Below, in pieces: positions 34,875 through 43,329 of a DNA stretch of 64,000 nt. A program made the position numbers and the translations under genes. Location of the stretch: NCBI GenBank assembly GCA_963664085.2, contig CAXXLO010000002.1, positions 3,286,001 through 3,350,000 of the forward strand. Direction: 5' to 3'. Each line of letters starts with the position of its first letter. The stretch's first letter is position 1. This stretch comes from Bin5 sp022821545 (GTDB lineage Bacteria; Chloroflexota; Anaerolineae; Caldilineales; Caldilineaceae). Under the pieces are notes generated by a model. The model was given only the letters and a program-made list of their open reading frames with translations. It was not told where the DNA came from and did not search any database.

Positions 34875-35840
34875 ATGAGGGACATGCCGCGCAATAGTCC
34901 TTTCACCCCGACTTCGTCGCAAGGCGGGGACAATTCCGGCAATGCACGCGGCACCGCGCTCCTCTTCAGCCTGCTGATGATCGACAGCCTCCACTATGTA
35001 TTCGCCCGCCTCGTCTTTCCCTACATCGAGCCCGCCCTGGGCGCCTTCTATATTATCGCCGTCGCCCTTGTGGAGGTCGGCCTGATTGGCCTCGTAACCC
35101 GGAGGCTGCGCCTGGCCCCCCTGCGCCGCATGTGGCCCACGTTCCTGGCTATCGGCATGTGCGTGGCCGTCAGCACAAGACTCAACTATGAAGCGATGGC
35201 CTTTATCGACCCCGGCGTCGCCGCCATGGTTGGCAAGATGACCGTTCTCTTCAGCCTCGGCTTCGGCCTCCTCTGGTTGGGTGAACGCTTCACCCGTCTG
35301 CAAGGCGTCGGTTCGGCAATAGCGGTCGTCGGGCTGGCGATCATCTCCTTCCAACCGGGCGACTATTTGGGACTGGGCGCGATGATGATACTCGTCTCGA
35401 CCTTCATCTACGCCCTGCACGCCGCCATCACCAAACGCAACATGGGTGAGGTGGACCTGCTCAACTTTTTCTTTTACCGCCTGCTCCTGACCGCGGCCTT
35501 TCTCGCGCTCTTCAACATCGCCCGCGGAAACTTGGCCCTTCCCTCGGCCCAGGCATTCCCGATTCTCGTGCTGGTCGGCACCATCGATGTCGTCGTCAGC
35601 CGTTTCCTCTACTACTGGACGCTTCGCAAACTTGACATGAGCGTCTTCGCCGTTGCCCTCGCCGCCAGCCCGGTCGCGGCCGTGCTCTGGTCCCAGCTGC
35701 TCTTCGACGTCTTTCCCACACCCCAGCAACTGCTCGGAGGCGTCGCCATCCTGTGCGGCGTCGCGGTCGTCACCTCGGCGCCGGTCCTGGAACGGAAAAT
35801 GCGCCGCTCCGCCGACGCCGCCGCCGACCGGGGGGCCTGA
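34875..35840 (+). CDS. EamA-family (DMT superfamily) transporter
   Basis: 321 residues with about ten hydrophobic segments from GTALLFSLLMIDSLHYVFARLVF to LLGGVAILCGVAVVTSA. Two EamA-type halves can be recognised, each ending in the family's usual glycine-rich helix: GVGSAIAVVGLAIISFQPGDY for the first and LLGGVAILCGVAVV for the second. The N-terminal 25 residues are hydrophilic. Substrate unknown. It is divergent from dinB; the assigned ATG at 34875 has no strong ribosome site, so the exact start is uncertain. Confidence 0.8.
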   Translation: MRDMPRNSPFTPTSSQGGDNSGNARGTALLFSLLMIDSLHYVFARLVFPYIEPALGAFYIIAVALVEVGLIGLVTRRLRLAPLRRMWPTFLAIGMCVAVSTRLNYEAMAFIDPGVAAMVGKMTVLFSLGFGLLWLGERFTRLQGVGSAIAVVGLAIISFQPGDYLGLGAMMILVSTFIYALHAAITKRNMGEVDLLNFFFYRLLLTAAFLALFNIARGNLALPSAQAFPILVLVGTIDVVVSRFLYYWTLRKLDMSVFAVALAASPVAAVLWSQLLFDVFPTPQQLLGGVAILCGVAVVTSAPVLERKMRRSADAAADRGA

Positions 35841-35916
35841 GCCAGTCCGGTCTGTCGTCAGTTTAATGCAAGTTGGGAGGACAGAAGCGGGGTAGGGTGC
35901 AGAGAACCCAAATGCG

Positions 35917-35937
35917 AAAAGGGAGGCGCGAGCCTCC
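35917..35937 (-). terminator. Probable terminator downstream of rsmI
   Basis: On the minus strand GGAGGC-TCGC-GCCTCC (35937-35922) is followed by a short CTTTTC tract. It lies 14 bases beyond the rsmI stop. Confidence 0.45.
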
Positions 35938-35950
35938 GGCAGTGCTATCT

Positions 35951-36616
35951 TTAGCGGCAGCCGCCGATCACGACGATAAACTCGCCCAGCAGTTTCTTGG
36001 CCGCGACCGCCTCCAACAGGGAACCCAGCGTTCCCCGTTGCACCTGTTCGTGCAGTTTGGTCAAGTCGTTGGCCAAGGCGGCCGGACGGTCGCCGTAAAC
36101 GTCCAGCGCGTCGGCCAGAAAAGCCGGGAGACGGTGCTGACTCTCGTAGAAGACCAACGTGTGCGGCGACTCAACATCCACTTCCAGGAAGCGCTTGCGC
36201 GCCGCCGACTTGCGCGGCGCGAAACCGCGAAAAGTGAAGCTGTGCAGGGGCAGCCCCGAAAGCACCAGCGCCATGACCAGGCCGGTCGGCCCCGGAATGG
36301 CGGAGACGGGCAGATTCTCCTCCAACGCCCGCCGCACCGCGGTAAAACCCGGATCAGAGATGCCCGGCGTACCCGCGTTCGTCACCACCGCCACGGATAG
36401 CCCGCCGTGCAGCGCGCCGACGATTCGCTCCACCGCCTGCCGTTCATTGTGTTCGTGGTAGGAAAACTGGGGTGTGTCGATGCCGTGGCGCTTCAGCAGC
36501 CGGCCCGTCTTGCGCGTGTCCTCCGCCGCGATCAGGTCAACGGAACGCAACGTTTCCAGCGCCCGCAGCGAAATATCTTCGAGGTTGCCAATGGGGGTGG
36601 CCACCAGGTAGAGCAT
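35951..36616 (-). CDS. rsmI: 16S rRNA (cytidine-1402 2'-O)-methyltransferase
   Basis: 221 residues, a SAM-dependent methylase of the tetrapyrrole-methylase fold. Signatures: LVATPIGNLEDISLRAL, AAEDTRKTGRLL, VTNAGTPGISDPG (usually SDAGTPGISDPG), AIPGPTG and VFYESQHRL. It methylates the ribose of C1402 in the 30S decoding centre. The protein is about 60 residues shorter than most RsmI proteins and stops right after EFIVVIGG, so the small C-terminal domain is missing. The ATG is one base after the stop of the upstream aminotransferase gene (TGA-C-ATG), suggesting coupling. Confidence 0.92.
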   Translation of the reverse strand: MLYLVATPIGNLEDISLRALETLRSVDLIAAEDTRKTGRLLKRHGIDTPQFSYHEHNERQAVERIVGALHGGLSVAVVTNAGTPGISDPGFTAVRRALEENLPVSAIPGPTGLVMALVLSGLPLHSFTFRGFAPRKSAARKRFLEVDVESPHTLVFYESQHRLPAFLADALDVYGDRPAALANDLTKLHEQVQRGTLGSLLEAVAAKKLLGEFIVVIGGCR

Positions 36617-36617
36617 G

Positions 36618-37838
36618 TCAGCCCGTTAACCGGGCGGGCGGCTTTTCCTGCCGGCCGCCTTTCTCCACGCCGGCTGCAAACTCATCTATCGCGGCAAAGA
36701 GGCGCTCAAGGTCGGAAGGCCACACCTCGCCCATGTGGCCGATTCGGAAGGCCTTCCCCTTATAGGGACCGTACCCGTTCGCGATCTGCATCTCCCGCTG
36801 CTCAAGGAAGCCATTCAGTTGGCTGATATCCAAGTCCCTGCCATTCTCTACAGTGGTAACAGTATCCGACTCATAGCCCGACTCAGCCATCAGGCCGAAA
36901 CCGTTGTCGACGGCCCAGGCCCGGCTCATCTGTCCGCAGTGGGCGTGGCGGGCGTAGCGGGCCTCCAGACCTTCGTCGAAGATGCGGTCCAGCTGCACGC
37001 TGAGCGCGCGCAACAGGGAGATCGCCGGTGTCGCCGGCGTCGTGCTCCGCCGGCGGTACTTGTCGAGCTGCAAAAAGTCGAAATACCAGCCGCGATCGGA
37101 AAGCGTCGCCGCACGCTCCATCAGGCGGTCGCTGACGGCGGCGAAGGCCAGTCCGGGCGGCACGGCCAAAGCCTTTTGGGACGAAGTGAGCAACATATCC
37201 AGGCCCCAGGCATCAAAGGGCAGCTTTACGCCGCTGAATGACGAGACCGCGTCTACCAGGACCAATGTGTCCGGGCTGACCCGGCGTACCGTTTCTGCGA
37301 TCTCCCCCACAGGGCTGGCAACTCCGGTGCTCGTCTCATTGTGAACCACCGTGATCGCGTCTACAGGGCCGTCTGCCAGGGCCAGCTCCAGGGCTTCCCC
37401 GACAGCGGCCGGCTTGACCGCAGTACACCAGGGGACCTCTATAGCGACCGCCTCTTTGTTGCAACCGACGGAAACGTCATGCCAGCGCTGGCTGAACGCC
37501 CCGTTTACAAAATTGATCACGCGCCCGCCGACGCCGTTGCGAATCGCCGCCTCCTGCAAGCCGGAACCGGAAGCCGCGACCGTGAAGACCCTCGCCTCCG
37601 TATGGCTGAGCGCCTGCAGCTGCTCACTGCACTTGCCAAAGAGCGCCTCCAGCTCGTCACTGCGGTGGCCTATCATCGGCATGTCCTGGGCAGCCAGCGT
37701 CGCAGGATGCACATCGGTCGGCCCGGGCACAAAGAGCCTCTGCGGCGGCTTGTCCGCCGGCGTCTCAAATCGGGCAATCTTCAACCCGTCCCTCGACAAA
37801 CCGTCAGCTGCTTTTGAATTCTGAACTGTCCCTGTCAT
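36618..37838 (-). CDS. Class V aminotransferase (alanine-glyoxylate / serine-pyruvate type)
   Basis: 406 residues, fold-type I PLP enzyme. RLFVPGPTDVHPATLAAQDMPMIGHRS opens the conserved part; VASGSGLQEAAIRN-like (AASGSGLQEAAIRN), VVHNETSTGVASP, LVDAVSSFSGV and the PLP lysine in TSSQKALAVPPG follow. The family includes alanine-glyoxylate, serine-pyruvate and 2-aminoethylphosphonate transaminases; the exact substrate cannot be set. Start ATG at 37838 is chosen for its GAGGAG ribosome site 11 bases upstream; the open frame upstream lacks similarity. It ends one base before rsmI. Confidence 0.87.
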   Translation of the reverse strand: MTGTVQNSKAADGLSRDGLKIARFETPADKPPQRLFVPGPTDVHPATLAAQDMPMIGHRSDELEALFGKCSEQLQALSHTEARVFTVAASGSGLQEAAIRNGVGGRVINFVNGAFSQRWHDVSVGCNKEAVAIEVPWCTAVKPAAVGEALELALADGPVDAITVVHNETSTGVASPVGEIAETVRRVSPDTLVLVDAVSSFSGVKLPFDAWGLDMLLTSSQKALAVPPGLAFAAVSDRLMERAATLSDRGWYFDFLQLDKYRRRSTTPATPAISLLRALSVQLDRIFDEGLEARYARHAHCGQMSRAWAVDNGFGLMAESGYESDTVTTVENGRDLDISQLNGFLEQREMQIANGYGPYKGKAFRIGHMGEVWPSDLERLFAAIDEFAAGVEKGGRQEKPPARLTG

Positions 37839-37950
37839 CTGTATCGAACTCCTCGTTGACACTGTCTGGGCCGGTCGGAGAAGAAGAAGCGGCCCGGAGC
37901 AGGCCGGTTGCGTGCGTCCGCCGGCTTTACGGTCGATGGACGGATTGAAC

Positions 37951-38622
37951 CTAAGCCCCAACCGGCTCCACACAGCCCGGCGCGTCGTTGCGCGGGTCAT
38001 TGACCATTCTGCTGACCGCCGCAGCCCGCATCGTGGCGCCGCTGAACGGCCGCATCAGATGCAAGAGTGGGTCGGCCTTTTGCACAGTTGGATCCAGCCA
38101 CTCGTCGTAGTCCTGTCGTTCCAGAATCACCGGCATGCGGTGATGGAGCGGCTCCATGAACTCGTTGGCATCCGTCGTCAATAGCGTGCATGACTCGATC
38201 ACCGAGCCGTCCTGCTCCCAGTGTTCCCACAGCCCGGCAACGCCGAAGACATCGCCCGACTCCAGTCCGATGAGATAGGGTTGCTTGCCGTCCGGCCCCT
38301 TCTTCCACTCATAGAATCCGTCGGCCGGCACGATGCAGCGCCGGTACTTGTAGGCGGCGCGGAATGAGGGCTTTTGCGCCGCAGTCTCCGAACGGGCGTT
38401 TATCATGCGGCTCCCGATCTTGGGATCCTTGGCCCAGAACGGAATCAGCCCCCAATTCAGATAAGTCGCCTCCCGCATCCCGCCATGGGGATGGGTGCGC
38501 ACGGCCAGTACAGGCTGAGTCGGCGCGATGTTGTACCTCGGTCCGGTCTGAGGCGCCACATCCAGTTCAAACAGCATCTGCAGATTCTGCGGCGAAGCCC
38601 GCAGCACAAATCGACCGCACAT
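37951..38622 (-). CDS. SRAP (HMCES/YedK-type) abasic-site shielding protein
   Basis: 223 residues. The mature N-terminus starts with the catalytic Cys2 (MCGRFVLRAS), which makes a covalent link with abasic sites in single-stranded DNA. RYNIAPTQPVLAV, WGLIPFWAKDPKIGSRMINARSETAAQKPSFR, CIVPADGFYEWKK and the HHRMPVIL histidine are all present, so it should be active. A GGGAGG ribosome site precedes the ATG. It probably protects stalled replication forks; dinB 3 kb away is functionally related, but the two are not in one operon. Confidence 0.92.
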   Translation of the reverse strand: MCGRFVLRASPQNLQMLFELDVAPQTGPRYNIAPTQPVLAVRTHPHGGMREATYLNWGLIPFWAKDPKIGSRMINARSETAAQKPSFRAAYKYRRCIVPADGFYEWKKGPDGKQPYLIGLESGDVFGVAGLWEHWEQDGSVIESCTLLTTDANEFMEPLHHRMPVILERQDYDEWLDPTVQKADPLLHLMRPFSGATMRAAAVSRMVNDPRNDAPGCVEPVGA

Positions 38623-38676
38623 CTTTGCCTCCCATGATCGTACAGACGCAAACGTTTCCAGCCAGGATATTTCTCG

Positions 38677-38706
38677 ATCTTAGCCACTGCCCCCCTCGCT
38701 TGTCAA
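38677..38706 (-). promoter_or_regulatory. Promoter of the SRAP gene
   Basis: On the minus strand TTGACA (38706-38701), 18-base spacer, TAAGAT (38682-38677). It lies about 55 bases upstream of the SRAP ATG at 38622. Confidence 0.6.
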
Positions 38707-38950
38707 CTAACGCCCTCTGCTATCGTCCCCCCGCCCTTCCATCCTGATCGCTCCTTCCTTGCCGCAGACGGCATCCCGCCGACCACAGCCCGCTGAACAC
38801 TGCACTCTGCAGTTCCAACTACCCCTCCCGTTTGACGGTTCTCCATCCACCGGGTAGCATAGCGGGCAGTGCGCCGCGGACATGCCGCCGCAGACATAAC
38901 GCCGTAGAAACACTGCCGCAGAAAGACTGCCGCCAAGGCTCTCACTGCCC
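38707..38950. other. Gene-free upstream region of the metallophosphoesterase pair
   Basis: No credible gene. The right end holds imperfect GC-rich repeats of the type ACTGCCGCAGAAA (about 38880-38940), and a hypothetical promoter for the phosphoesterase genes was not found. Confidence 0.4.
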
Positions 38951-39988
38951 ATGCGACTTGCCGTTCTCGCCGACATTCACGGAAACCTGGCCGCGTTACA
39001 GGCCGTCCAGGCTGAGTTGGAGAGGCTTCAGCCCGACTTCGTCGTTCTCGACGGCGATCTGATCAACCCGATGCCGTTCAGCAACAGCGTTGTGGACATC
39101 GTACGCGCCTCCGACTGGGCGGTCGTTCGCGGCAATCACGAGTTTTACCTCCTCGACTACGGTACCGACCGCGCCCCCCAAGGCGCCCGCGACTCGGAGC
39201 GCTGGGGCATTCTCCACTGGCTCGTGAAACGCATCGGGACGGAACAGACCCATTACCTGGCCGCGTTGCCGGACGAAATCAGACTGCAGTTTCGCGGCGC
39301 GCAACCGATCCGCGTTGCGCACGGCGTACCGGGCCGCAATCGCGTCGGCTTCTACCAGAATATGCCCGTCGAGAAGATCATCCCCGCGATCGAATCCATC
39401 GAAGAACGCAACGTGATCTCCGCCCATACCCATGTCCAGGTTGACCGTCATCTGTACAAGAACGATCTGCCGGATCCGTTAACCGATCCCCATGAGAGTG
39501 AATCGGTCTTCAAGGACGGCAGCAATTCGCAGGGGGCCGGACCCAAAGGCGGCAGCCCAGCCCATCGTCCAGACGCAGCCGGAGAACGTTGTCACCACTG
39601 GCATCTGATGAATCCCGGGAGCATCGGTCTCCCTCTCAACGGCGATCCGGCCGCCCAGTTCGCCCTGATGGAGTCAGTGAAGGAAGACGACGAACCCGGC
39701 GGCTGGAAGGTCCGGCACTTCCGCGTTCCTTACGACCGCTGCCCCGTGCTTGAGGCCTTTTCCAGCGAAGGGCTGCTCGAGGCAGGCGGCGCAATCGCCA
39801 TGCTGTTCTATTGGGAGCTGGTCACCGCCGAACCGGAGATCATCAATTTCTTCCGCTGGTGCTGGTCCAACGACCATGACCCCGACGCGGAAGACATCCA
39901 GCACGCCTTTGCCGCCTACAGCGAAGCCACCGGGCGGGCGCAGTACGTTGCCCAACGCGATCCCCTGAAGGCGGCGCGGCCGCTATGA
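38951..39988 (+). CDS. Calcineurin-like metallophosphoesterase, copy 1
   Basis: 345 residues. Metal-site motifs of the family are LADIHGNLAAL (D-x-H), LDGDLINP (GD), VRGNHEF (GNH) and SAHTHVQVD (GHTH-like, here with Ser-Ala), followed by HLMNPGSIGLPLNGDPAAQF, the YfcE-like ending. It probably hydrolyses a phosphodiester or phosphomonoester in the cytoplasm; the substrate is unknown. A hydrophilic insert after DRHLYKNDLPDPLTD (about 175-215) is absent from most relatives. The stop overlaps the start of copy 2 by 4 bases (ATGA). Confidence 0.82.
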   Translation: MRLAVLADIHGNLAALQAVQAELERLQPDFVVLDGDLINPMPFSNSVVDIVRASDWAVVRGNHEFYLLDYGTDRAPQGARDSERWGILHWLVKRIGTEQTHYLAALPDEIRLQFRGAQPIRVAHGVPGRNRVGFYQNMPVEKIIPAIESIEERNVISAHTHVQVDRHLYKNDLPDPLTDPHESESVFKDGSNSQGAGPKGGSPAHRPDAAGERCHHWHLMNPGSIGLPLNGDPAAQFALMESVKEDDEPGGWKVRHFRVPYDRCPVLEAFSSEGLLEAGGAIAMLFYWELVTAEPEIINFFRWCWSNDHDPDAEDIQHAFAAYSEATGRAQYVAQRDPLKAARPL

Positions 39989-40905
39989 AACGACCTGCCC
40001 GCCTCGCAATCCTCGGCGACATCCACGGCAACCTGCCAGCCCTGGAGTCCGTGCTGGCCGACATCGACGAACAGTGCCCCGACGCCGTATTCCTGTTAGG
40101 CGATCTGATTAACCGCTGCCCCTGGACTCACGACGTGCTCGACCTGCTGCGCCAGCGGGATTGGCTCTCCGTTCAGGGCAATCATGACCTGATTCTTGCA
40201 CAGCTGAATACGCCTGATGGTTCCGATGTGTTCAAGAACAGAAGCCGCTTTCCCAACGTCCACTGGACGTGGCAGCGGCTGCGTCCACAGGACCTCAGTT
40301 ACCTGCTCCATCTCCCGCACGACCTGCTCATAGAGATCGAAGGCGCGCCGCCGCTGCGCCTGTTCCACGGTCTCCCCGACAACCCCTTTGCGGGTATCGT
40401 CACCAACGCCGACGAAGGCACTGTTGCCAGCCAGGTTGCCGTCTACGACGAGCCCATTCTCATCTGCGGTCACACGCACCAGCCCATGGACCGCACCATA
40501 ACGGTTGCGCGTCCCACGGCGCACGTCCCCGCTTCGCGAAAGGGGCAACAGCGAATACTGAATCCCGGCAGCGTCGGCATGCCCTACAATGGCGACCCAC
40601 GCGCCCACTATCTGCTTCTCGACCTGGTAAGGGAGAACGGCCGCCTGGACTGGCAGCCCCGGTTTCAAAGGTTGGCGTATGATTTCGAACGGGTGGCCCG
40701 CACATTCCATTCCAGCGGCCTCGTAGAATCCAGCGGGGCCATCGCCAAACTCAATCTGCGCACGATCAAGGACGGCCAGCCCTGGGCCAGCGACTATCAG
40801 CAGTGGGTGCGCAATCAGCCCCACGAACTGCGCAGCAATCCCGAAGCCGCCGTAGAACTGTACCTGCAGACCCACGGCCCCAGCCAGTGGGCATTCGGCG
40901 GCTGA
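39985..40905 (+). CDS. Calcineurin-like metallophosphoesterase, copy 2
   Basis: 306 residues, a paralogue of the previous gene: LGDIHGNLPALES, LLGDLINRCPWTHD, VQGNHDL, CGHTHQPMD and NPGSVGMPYNGDPRAHY. All canonical dinuclear metal ligands are present, including the complete GHTH motif. The 4-base overlap with copy 1 indicates coupled translation, so the two may act as a heteromer or on related substrates. The last 100 residues are shared with copy 1 in outline (FHSSGLVESSGAIAKL against FSSEGLLEAGGAIAML). Confidence 0.84.
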   Translation: MKRPARLAILGDIHGNLPALESVLADIDEQCPDAVFLLGDLINRCPWTHDVLDLLRQRDWLSVQGNHDLILAQLNTPDGSDVFKNRSRFPNVHWTWQRLRPQDLSYLLHLPHDLLIEIEGAPPLRLFHGLPDNPFAGIVTNADEGTVASQVAVYDEPILICGHTHQPMDRTITVARPTAHVPASRKGQQRILNPGSVGMPYNGDPRAHYLLLDLVRENGRLDWQPRFQRLAYDFERVARTFHSSGLVESSGAIAKLNLRTIKDGQPWASDYQQWVRNQPHELRSNPEAAVELYLQTHGPSQWAFGG

Positions 40906-41012
40906 CGGCATAGTTCGGCGCGCACGTCCCGGAGTGAGGACTCCGGACAGTACCCAAATGCCGATGAAGCGTATTGTACCAATTTCCAGTCACACGGAAG
41001 AGACGAGAAAGT

Positions 41013-42167
41013 ATGTCACCAAACCTATCAGCAGTAAGAAATGAGCTACCAGCCGTTCAGGCCTCGGTCTACCTGAACACCGGCAGTTACGGCCCCCTCA
41101 GTCGCGCCGCGGCAACCGCTATCGAGGGCGAGAACAGACAGCAGCTGACCGCGGGCCGCCTCACTGGCATGGGTGAGTCGGGCCAGTCGCTTGGGGCGGC
41201 CCTGAGAGGCGGATTCGCACGCATTCTGGGGTGTGACTCGGACGAAGTCGCGCTGACGCATCACACCACCGACGGCATGAACATCGCGACCTGGGGCATT
41301 CAGTACCGGCCCGGCGACGAGATCGTCACCAACTCCTGGGAGCACCCTGGCGGGCTCCTGCCCGTCTATGCTGCCGCCCGGCGCTTCAACCTCAAAGTGC
41401 GCGTGGTGTCCCTGGACAAGGACGAAGACGAAGAGACCCTCTTGGCCAAATTCGAGCGGGCCGTCAACCCTCGCACAAGACTGCTCTCCGTTGCCCATGT
41501 ATCCTGGAAAACGGGGGCCGTGCTGCCCATCGACCGTCTCGCCGATCTGGTTCACTGTCACGGTGGCATGATCGCAGTCGACGGGGCCCAGTCCGGCGGC
41601 GCCATGCACCTGGACATGCGTTCGTCAAAGGCCGACTTCTATTCGATTCCAGGCCAGAAGTGGCTGTGCGGGCCGGAAGGCATCGGCGCCCTCTACGTCA
41701 ACAGAGAGCGGCTAGGCGATCTGCTGCAGACCTACGTGGGCTACCCCAGCCTGCGCGACGGCGGCGCTTACGACGAAACGGGTATTTTCCTGCCGCCCGA
41801 CGGGGCCAGGCGCTACGAAGTCGGCACCACCTACCGCCCCGCCATGGCCGGCATGTGGAACGGCATCCAGTGGCTGGAGTCGCTCGGCCTGGAGTGGGTG
41901 TACGAACGCACACAGGAGATCACCCGGTACACGCGGGCGGCTCTCTCAGCCGTCCCCTCGGTCCGTCAGGTCCATACCCCTGCGCACGCGGGGCTGACCA
42001 GCTTCACCATCGACGGCATCTCCCCGGCGGCCGTCGTCGACCGCCTCGCCGAAGACAACATTCTCATTCGCTCCGTCCCCGATCCTGATCTGGTGCGGGT
42101 CTCCTCCCACTTTTTCAACAGTGAGGCTGACATCGACAAGCTGCGGGAGGGTATAGAAGGACTGTGA
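41013..42167 (+). CDS. Class V aminotransferase / cysteine desulfurase-like PLP protein
   Basis: 384 residues. VYLNTGSYGPLSRAAATAI, THHTTDGMNIATWG, EHPGGLLPVYAAARRF, VDGAQSGGAMHLD and the PLP lysine in IPGQKWLCGPEGIGALYV define a SufS/isopenicillin-N-epimerase-like member of class V. No SufU/IscU or other Fe-S assembly gene is nearby and no active-site Cys loop is obvious, so a selenocysteine/cysteine lyase or epimerase role is as likely as sulfur transfer. The ATG at 41013 has a purine-rich GGAAGAGACGAGA upstream; a more distal in-frame start at 40974 is not needed. Confidence 0.83.
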   Translation: MSPNLSAVRNELPAVQASVYLNTGSYGPLSRAAATAIEGENRQQLTAGRLTGMGESGQSLGAALRGGFARILGCDSDEVALTHHTTDGMNIATWGIQYRPGDEIVTNSWEHPGGLLPVYAAARRFNLKVRVVSLDKDEDEETLLAKFERAVNPRTRLLSVAHVSWKTGAVLPIDRLADLVHCHGGMIAVDGAQSGGAMHLDMRSSKADFYSIPGQKWLCGPEGIGALYVNRERLGDLLQTYVGYPSLRDGGAYDETGIFLPPDGARRYEVGTTYRPAMAGMWNGIQWLESLGLEWVYERTQEITRYTRAALSAVPSVRQVHTPAHAGLTSFTIDGISPAAVVDRLAEDNILIRSVPDPDLVRVSSHFFNSEADIDKLREGIEGL

Positions 42168-42264
42168 AGCAGAGGCGTCTGAAGGCGCATGACGCCGCCC
42201 GGCGACATTACACTGCGCCGCTGCCCTGTGCCCCTGCCCTGCGTCCGTTCGGTCAATGGCGTCT

Positions 42265-42957
42265 TCAGAGGAGCAGGTCCGCCTCCGCCAGCTGGTCGCG
42301 CAGATGGGCGCGAGCGCGGCTCAACCGGGACTTGATCGTGCCTCGAGGCAGATTCAGGTAGGCCGCGGCCTCACCATAGTCGTAGCCCTGGACATCCACG
42401 AGGACAACCACATCGCGGTACCACGAAGGGAGCCCTTCGATCACCCGGCTGAGTAACGCGATCTGCTCCTGCCGGACCGCGTATCGCTCCGGGTTCTGCG
42501 CCTCAACGCACGCCGGCGCCTCAAAGTCAGACTCCTCTATCATCTGTTCGAGACTGAGAGTGCGCTGGCGCTTCTGGCGCCGCAAGTGGTCGTAACAGGT
42601 GTTCGACACGATTCGAAGCAGCCACGCCCGGAAATTTCCGTCCTTGAAGCGGGGCATGGCCCGATGCACTTTGATCAAAGCCTCCTGGACGGCATCCGCG
42701 GCAGCCTCCTCCGTCTGCAAAATACTGTGCGCGAGACGGGCTGCACACGACCAGTGCGCCTCGACCAGCCCCTGGAACGCCTGTCCGTCTCCGGCCCGGG
42801 CCGCCGGGATTAGACTATACGGCCATCCTCGACCGTCTTGCGCGGCGGCGGGAACACTGCCGACCTCCGATTTTGGACAAGCGCCATGTTTTCCTCCCCT
42901 GCGCATCGCGTCTTGACCTGGTTTCCCAAGGGTAAGTTCGCTGTGAGACAGTGACAC
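42265..42957 (-). CDS. ECF-type RNA polymerase sigma factor
   Basis: About 230 residues. Region 2 is FQGLVEAHWSCAARLAHSILQ through DAVQEALIKVHRAMPRF and FRAWLLRIVSNTCYDHLRRQKR; region 4 is LSRVIEGLPSWYRDVVVLVDVQGYDYGEAAAYLNLPRGTIKSRLSRAR. Region 3 is absent, as in extracytoplasmic-function factors. The start is the GTG at 42957, because AAAGGAGGT ends only 5 bases before it; an ATG two bases upstream in another frame would have too short a spacing. No anti-sigma gene is adjacent. The next regulator upstream is the FHA-winged-helix gene. Confidence 0.87.
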   Translation of the reverse strand: MSLSHSELTLGKPGQDAMRRGGKHGACPKSEVGSVPAAAQDGRGWPYSLIPAARAGDGQAFQGLVEAHWSCAARLAHSILQTEEAAADAVQEALIKVHRAMPRFKDGNFRAWLLRIVSNTCYDHLRRQKRQRTLSLEQMIEESDFEAPACVEAQNPERYAVRQEQIALLSRVIEGLPSWYRDVVVLVDVQGYDYGEAAAYLNLPRGTIKSRLSRARAHLRDQLAEADLLL

Positions 42958-43329
42958 ATGCACCTCCTTTTGCAATCCCAACCTGCCGCCTGGCATGCCG
43001 GAGCCTCTCCTGGGGACCCGAGACCAGGCCGCACGGCCCGGCGCATCGATCCCCAGGTGGCTTTGCATCAAGGATATGCCCGATGTGCCGCCTGCATCCT
43101 GAACCTTTCGCAACATAACCCGGACCGTTTGCTTACGATCGCCGGGTTTGGCAGGACAGGCCGCAAACCGCGGTCAGGATTCCGCCGCTTCGATCAGGTC
43201 TGATTGGGAAGTGAGGAGGAACTGGGGAAGGGGGACTACGTCTGGGTCTTGCGGTCGCCTGCTGAGTGTTTCTTCGTCTCGCAGGCGAATGGCAAGCCGC
43301 TCCCGGCATATTGAAAGGTTGTCGCGAAG
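42958..43329. other. Intergenic stretch upstream of the sigma gene
   Basis: 370 bases with only the sigma-gene ribosome site (42962-42970, minus strand) recognisable. No clear promoter, terminator or coding frame seen. Confidence 0.4.

Noticed and set aside
41013..42167. Assignment as sufS or iscS
   Set aside because: Class V fold is clear, but no Fe-S assembly neighbours or catalytic Cys loop were recognised, so a specific symbol is not supported.
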